From NCBI GenBank assembly GCA_026770615.1, contig MU631872.1, positions 65,266-75,436 of the forward strand: 10,171 nt of DNA. The letters are read 5' to 3'. This stretch comes from Pavlovales sp. CCMP2436. Lineage: Eukaryota; Haptophyta; Pavlovophyceae; Pavlovales. Shown here piece by piece: positions 6,521 to 10,171 of the stretch. A program made the translations under genes and the position numbers. The notes under the pieces were generated by a model that saw only the letters and a program-made list of their open reading frames with translations, had not been told where the DNA came from and ran no database searches. Within the stretch, counting starts at the first letter, position 1. The number at the start of each line of letters is the position of its first letter.

Positions 6521-8080
6521 ATGGCAAACGTTTTTGGACAATTGCAACACAAAACAAAACCTCTTGAAGTTCCGCTGACGATAAACACGACTACGATTAC
6601 ACACCTGAGTTTGAGCAGCCTTGATGAAAAGCAAAACAAAACACGTGACCCCGCTAAGGTTCTCCTCCGAACAGTAGTCCCTGAAATTTTAACCATCAAA
6701 TTAATAAAAAACATCCCTGGATCGTCCTATACTCGTGATTTCGTATGGTCAACAGAAGACTCACCATCGTCCATCGTGACTAAGTGGAAAGCTCAGATGC
6801 GTCCTACTATTTCGTCTGTGAGTTTCGGCCATTGCGATCTCATGTTTGTTTCATCATCGAACAAGTTCAGTGCAGTGTACGATCAAGATCTGGATTTCGG
6901 CAGCATTACCGATGTGTTATACCAGGTTGACCGTGATTTTGGAACTGACCAGGCTAAACGGTCCCTTGGTTTGTTGCTCACGAACTCGCCTAACATATTC
7001 TGGCAAACCAACATGGCTCCTCGTCCCTTCCCGAATATATTCCTTTCAACGCATACAGGTACAAAACTCGTTTTGCCCTTCAATTCTAGTATTTTTGAGA
7101 CACCCCTGACGTACGTTTCCGAGTTGAAACTGACCACCGATTTGGAAACAGCATCGTCAAACTCAATTGGCTTGCAGTTTACACTCGCACAGGAATCTAC
7201 ATTTACTGAAGGAACCGTGGCATTAATCGGCGATACATTAAAATTACAGTCAGAAACTTTGACTGACCCGCTATCATCTACGTACACAATGAAACTACGT
7301 AACTTGCCACTTCCAGACCCACTTCCAGTTTTAGGTGTTCTGGTAAGGCGAAACTCCCTGAGTCCAGATGTAAACCTTTCGCGTTGGTTTTATTGGAGTC
7401 CTGTTGACACACCAGCACAGGTTATAGTCAAGTGGAACGATCAAATGCGGCTTTTTGTAGACGGAAATAGCTTCGGACATCTCACGTTGACGTACGACAC
7501 GACCACATCTAAATTTGCACCGGTGTTTGATTATAGCACAGATTACGGCACACCCGAAGGATTTGGTTGGTTTTCCATGTGGGATTGAGACGACACGTCC
7601 AAAGACCATATTGGGTTGGAAAGGACGCCCTCGTATTTGAACCCTGGCTGGTCGGCTGGACCCCGTCCTTTATCGATGAGTACCTGGCCCCTCATTTTCC
7701 CATATGCAGCAGGTTTTTATTTTAGAACTGTAAAATTAGATGTCTTTATAACGGGGTCAAATGGAGTGGTTCCGCGTCAATTGGTTTTTGATATGTCTCA
7801 GACTGTTACAGATTATCGTACCACTCGCAAAAGGAAATTAACGATGATTATCAAGCATTCAAATGACGTCACGTTTTTTTCCGACGCAACAGAGGTTTTA
7901 CGAGATACAGAAGTAGGCGAATTATCTGATATTTACTCACGAATTTATAGGCCGGTCCTGCGTGTTTGTGGTGGTTCATTTGCATCAGGATCGTACACAG
8001 GCGTAATTACACCGGTTAGTTCATTAATTATGATGAGTGATGGCTCGCGGGATGTTACACTGGACGATTTTTCGCTATAG
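6521..8080 (+). CDS. Large two-copy repeat-domain protein, interrupted by in-frame UGA
   Basis: The family is not recognised. The frame from ATG 6521 to TAG 8078-8080 spans 519 sense positions and is broken only by a TGA at codon 356 (7586-7588), with no frameshift. It contains one domain twice, about 216 codons apart. Residues 74-127 (W76, W89, SFGH 101-104, KF 115-116, DFG 125-127) match residues 290-343 (W292, W305, SFGH 317-320, KF 331-332, DYG 341-343). The likeness continues past the UGA: W161 matches W377, PRP 167-169 matches PRP 381-383, and LKL 202-204 matches VKL 404-406. The part after the UGA is therefore the second half of copy two, not a separate gene. Beta-rich character and position suggest a fibre or capsid-decoration protein. 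It is either a recently broken gene, a readthrough product, or read with a different code. By the standard code the product ends at residue 355. Confidence 0.7.
7586..7588 (+). other. In-frame UGA inside the repeat-domain protein
   Basis: The context is GAT TGA GAC. In an ungapped alignment of the two domain copies the UGA stands opposite Phe140. With a two-residue gap it stands opposite Arg138. The first would fit UGA read as an aromatic residue such as Trp, the second a CGA-to-TGA mutation, so the alignment alone does not decide. Confidence 0.75.
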
Positions 8081-8152
8081 ATCATTCAATCGGTACTAAA
8101 CAATAATTATTATTTCAATGTGCTATATGGAAAAACAGATAACGGAACAACC

Positions 8153-9043
8153 ATGAACGTGGTTAACTCGATCGAACGAATCGAAGATGCATTATACACG
8201 GTCCAAGAAAAAATAAACATTGTAAGCTGCAAGGCTACATCAGACTCGTGGCTTATAACTACTGACAACCCAAGCGGGGATGTCCAGCTCAATGTGGTCC
8301 CAGCGTACAGTACTGAAGACATAGAGGTCTTCATTAAAAACAGCCCGTTGTTCGTAAATAATATCAATATTTCCACAAGCAACGATTGGAATAATAGTGA
8401 CGGATGGTGAATTGTGAGCAGTTCTACCTACCAAAACAACGCATCGTACGCTGCAAACGCAGCTTTCGATAAGAATGCAGGTACATACTGGGGGTCGGCT
8501 GATGGAACTTTCACCTCAGCGGGAGTCGGGTCACAATTTTTGACAATAGAATACCCACAATCATTGAAGATTTCTTCGTTACGATTCGAAGGGAGTACTC
8601 GCTACCCTGGGGTAACCGCACCCACGGCATGGACCTTGTCGGGCTCTAATGACACAACATTCACCGACATTCAATCATATGAAAAAACAAATTGGTCGAC
8701 AAATATCGCCGCAGCTTTTGATGTTACAACAGATCATATACCTTATCGCTTCTACAGGGTTACCTTTACTAGGGTTACTGCAGGCAGTGGATCTACATAT
8801 GTCAGCGTTCCCGACATCACGTTTATTACGGTACATCCTATAGGCGCCCACCTTCTAAGTGTCTATCCTGTGTCTACCAACACGTTTAAAATAATCATGG
8901 GAAACGCGGAAGGGCGTATTATGAACATGATTGGTTCTCCTATGGCAGCCTGGAAATTTTTCATAACAATATTGAAGGGTGGGCGCATAGCCAACACGGG
9001 GATGTACACATTGTCATCTACCGGCTTTACAAAAACGAGCTAA
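8153..9043 (+). CDS. F5/8 type C (discoidin-like) domain protein, interrupted by in-frame UGA
   Basis: The frame from ATG 8153 to TAA 9041-9043 spans 296 sense positions and is broken by one TGA at codon 86 (8408-8410), without a frameshift. Residues 1-85 form a short N-terminal region. From about residue 89 to 235 the pattern is that of an F5/8 type C or galactose-binding-like domain: SSSTYQNNASYAANAAFD with a following Trp, then FLTIEYPQ, WTLSGSND and YRFYRVTFTR, ending in a short strand. Such domains bind carbohydrates or lipid head groups and are common in surface and adhesion proteins. The last 60 residues are separate and unrecognised. The ATG at 8153 is preferred because it has A at -3. 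The frame also extends back to a GTG at 8120. No good promoter motif precedes it. With its neighbour it probably forms an attachment pair, broken or recoded in the same way. Confidence 0.7.
8408..8410 (+). other. In-frame UGA at the edge of the discoidin-like domain
   Basis: The context is TGG TGA ATT. The preceding SDGW and following IVSSSTY read like one continuous N-terminal edge of an F5/8 type C domain. No other stop occurs in this frame from 8153 to 9041. Confidence 0.75.
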
Positions 9044-9052
9044 ATGTTTTAA

Positions 9053-9135
9053 AGACCTAAAAGAACCAAAAAAAAGATCCAAAAAAAAGAACCAAAAAAG
9101 AACTAAAAAAGAACCAAAAGAACCAAAAAAAAATA
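9053..9135 (+). repeat. A-rich GAACCAAAAA tandem repeat in the intergenic gap
   Basis: The 112-bp gap between the discoidin-like gene and the lipase gene is filled by about seven irregular copies of a 10-12 base unit, aagaaccaaaaa or aagatccaaaaa. It resembles the 10-bp repeats at 111-180. It may act as a spacer or untranslated leader. An AAATAAATTCAT segment at its right end (9131-9142) is a poor match to the shared promoter motif, 8 of 12, and lies only 13 bases from the next ATG. Confidence 0.65.
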
Positions 9136-9155
9136 AATTCATTTACCATAGCGCA

Positions 9156-9803
9156 ATGCAGGAAGACTCTTTCAAGCGAAACGCGATAGATCTAGCAAGA
9201 GCTTCATACCTCCCACTCGACCAGGCGGCGATCTACGGCGATTCATTGGGGTTCACATTAGACCGTCAACTATCCCAAGCCGACACACTCGTCTATACCG
9301 ACAAACGGACAGCGCAACCCACAATCGTTTATCGAGGATCTACAACGCCCCGTGATTTCCTGGTGGATGATGCTCTTATCGCTTTCGGTAGTGGACGGGA
9401 GACGCAGAGGCAACGCCGTGCCCGAGAGATTACCGTTGCGACCGAGACTAAGTATAACATGCCCTCAAACTCTACTAGGCACTCGCTCGGTGGACGCCTG
9501 GCCGAACGTTCTGGCTCGCGGGGTTCCATCATTACCTTCAATAAAGCAGCCGGGTTGGCCGACATCCCCAATTTCAACTTTACCGGACGAAGTCAGCCTC
9601 AGAAACAAAATGGGACGAGACAGACCGATGTGCGTACCCGCCTGGATCCTGTTTCGGTGCTTTCTAATCTTGGTCGACGTCCGTCAGGTCAAGCCCCGCT
9701 CGTGGTAGTGCCTCAGAGAGACCAAGCAAATAGGTTTCTACCTGGTCCTGTGCGAATGTTTGTGAACGCTGCGAAGGCACACAGCTTGAAGAACTTGAAG
9801 TAA
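9156..9803 (+). CDS. Class 3 lipase-like hydrolase
   Basis: This 215-residue alpha/beta-hydrolase probably cleaves ester bonds in lipids. Residues 42-78 carry the class 3 lipase entry pattern (TLVYTDKRTAQPTIVYRGST at 44-63, then DFLVDDALIAFG at 67-78), including the arginine-glycine pair near the oxyanion strand. The nucleophile elbow is HSLGG at 109-113 with Ser110, followed by ITFN at 126-129. Asp164 in RLDPVS and His209 in AHSLKNL stand where the other two members of the triad are expected, so the enzyme looks intact. The usual glycine before the elbow His is Arg108 (codon AGG at 9477-9479), which is atypical. There is no signal peptide, and the tail is basic. Lipases of this class occur in some virophages and PLVs, where membrane penetration or exit is a reasonable guess. 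The ATG at 9156 gives a full-length domain. The stop is TAA. Confidence 0.75.
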   Translation: MQEDSFKRNAIDLARASYLPLDQAAIYGDSLGFTLDRQLSQADTLVYTDKRTAQPTIVYRGSTTPRDFLVDDALIAFGSGRETQRQRRAREITVATETKYNMPSNSTRHSLGGRLAERSGSRGSIITFNKAAGLADIPNFNFTGRSQPQKQNGTRQTDVRTRLDPVSVLSNLGRRPSGQAPLVVVPQRDQANRFLPGPVRMFVNAAKAHSLKNLK

Positions 9804-10171
9804 AGTCGGTAAACCCGTGCAAAGCGGGGCTAGGCGAGTACCACCCTGGAAGCAGCATAGGGAAGAACGAGTGCTTATGGCCGTGCTCGGTCTCGATTTT
9901 GGTCTCGTGTTTGGCTTCGTGCTTTAGGCATTTGTAATCGCATTGCAACATATGTAGTCGATGATTGTTTATGATATGTTAGTTGCTGATATTTTTATCA
10001 CGACACGCTTCAGCACTGACTGCTATCAGGTGGAAATGCAGGCTGTGGAGATGGGTGAGAAGATGGCTGAGAAGACTCGTTAGGACAAGGGAAAAGGATT
10101 TGCCTACTCGTGCCTGTAAGAAGCGAGTAGAAGGATGCATCACAATACAGCCACGACGAGCGGTACACCCT
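9804..10171. other. Right-edge region without a recognisable gene
   Basis: No gene is supported in these 368 bases. A minus-strand frame at 9664-9951 overlaps the lipase gene and shows His/Lys-rich low-complexity sequence without family character. The sequence contains short imperfect repeats such as ggtctcg at 9890 and again at 9901. The right edge does not match the left edge in direct or inverted orientation beyond chance-level stretches, so the element's terminus is not seen here. Confidence 0.5.

Noticed and set aside
7616..8080. Separate gene starting from TTG at 7616
   Set aside because: It is in the same frame as the upstream gene and holds the second half of its duplicated domain, so an independent start is unlikely.
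7586..8410. Selenocysteine insertion at the two UGA codons
   Set aside because: Neither UGA lies in a redox-type motif, and the proteins look like adhesion or capsid proteins. No selenocysteine insertion element was recognised, though I could not fold the RNA.
9664..9951. 95-codon minus-strand frame at the right edge
   Set aside because: It overlaps the lipase gene, is low-complexity, and has no recognisable features.
1..10171. Terminal inverted or direct repeats at the window ends
   Set aside because: Comparing the first and last ~80 bases in both orientations gave only short matches such as ggtgt and ccgctcg, no better than chance.

Overview
The window looks like part, perhaps most, of a Polinton-like virus (PLV) or related small double-jelly-roll DNA virus of a microbial eukaryote, either integrated in a host genome or assembled as a free element. 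The evidence is a morphogenesis set: a double-jelly-roll-type major capsid protein, a penton-like minor capsid protein, a small Gly/Ala-rich virion protein and an FtsK/HerA-type packaging ATPase. Around it lie a proline-rich protein, two large probable virion-surface proteins and a class 3 lipase. No DNA polymerase, primase-helicase, integrase or maturation protease is visible. The element is therefore incomplete here, or those genes lie outside the window. The host cannot be named from this sequence.

Layout. Positions 1-1351 hold no convincing gene. They contain A-rich 10-bp periodic repeats (111-180), a large imperfect inverted repeat (about 218-570), degenerate ~30-bp repeats (731-800 and 1150-1217) and a T-rich 10-bp repeat just beyond the capsid gene. 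Three genes run leftward on the minus strand: penton-like protein (3868-3092), small Gly/Ala-rich protein (3041-2697) and major capsid protein (2614-1352). A 110-bp divergent promoter region separates them from the rightward genes: packaging ATPase (3979-5244), Pro-rich protein (5271-6416), a large two-copy repeat-domain protein (6521-8080, interrupted by UGA), an F5/8-type-C (discoidin-like) protein (8153-9043, interrupted by UGA) and a class 3 lipase (9156-9803). The last ~370 bp show no gene.

How the parts fit. Capsid, penton, small protein and ATPase would build and fill an icosahedral particle. The repeat-domain and discoidin-like proteins are plausible attachment or decoration proteins, and the lipase may help breach a membrane. 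This division of labour is inferred from protein families and neighbours.

Two signals stand out. A 12-base A/T motif (AAATAAAAATMT) sits 24-27 bases before the chosen starts of four genes on both strands, with weaker versions at two more, and looks like a shared viral promoter. Also, two adjacent surface-protein genes are each cut by one in-frame UGA with no frameshift, while all eight clear gene ends use UAA or UAG. This could mean readthrough, a non-standard code or early decay.
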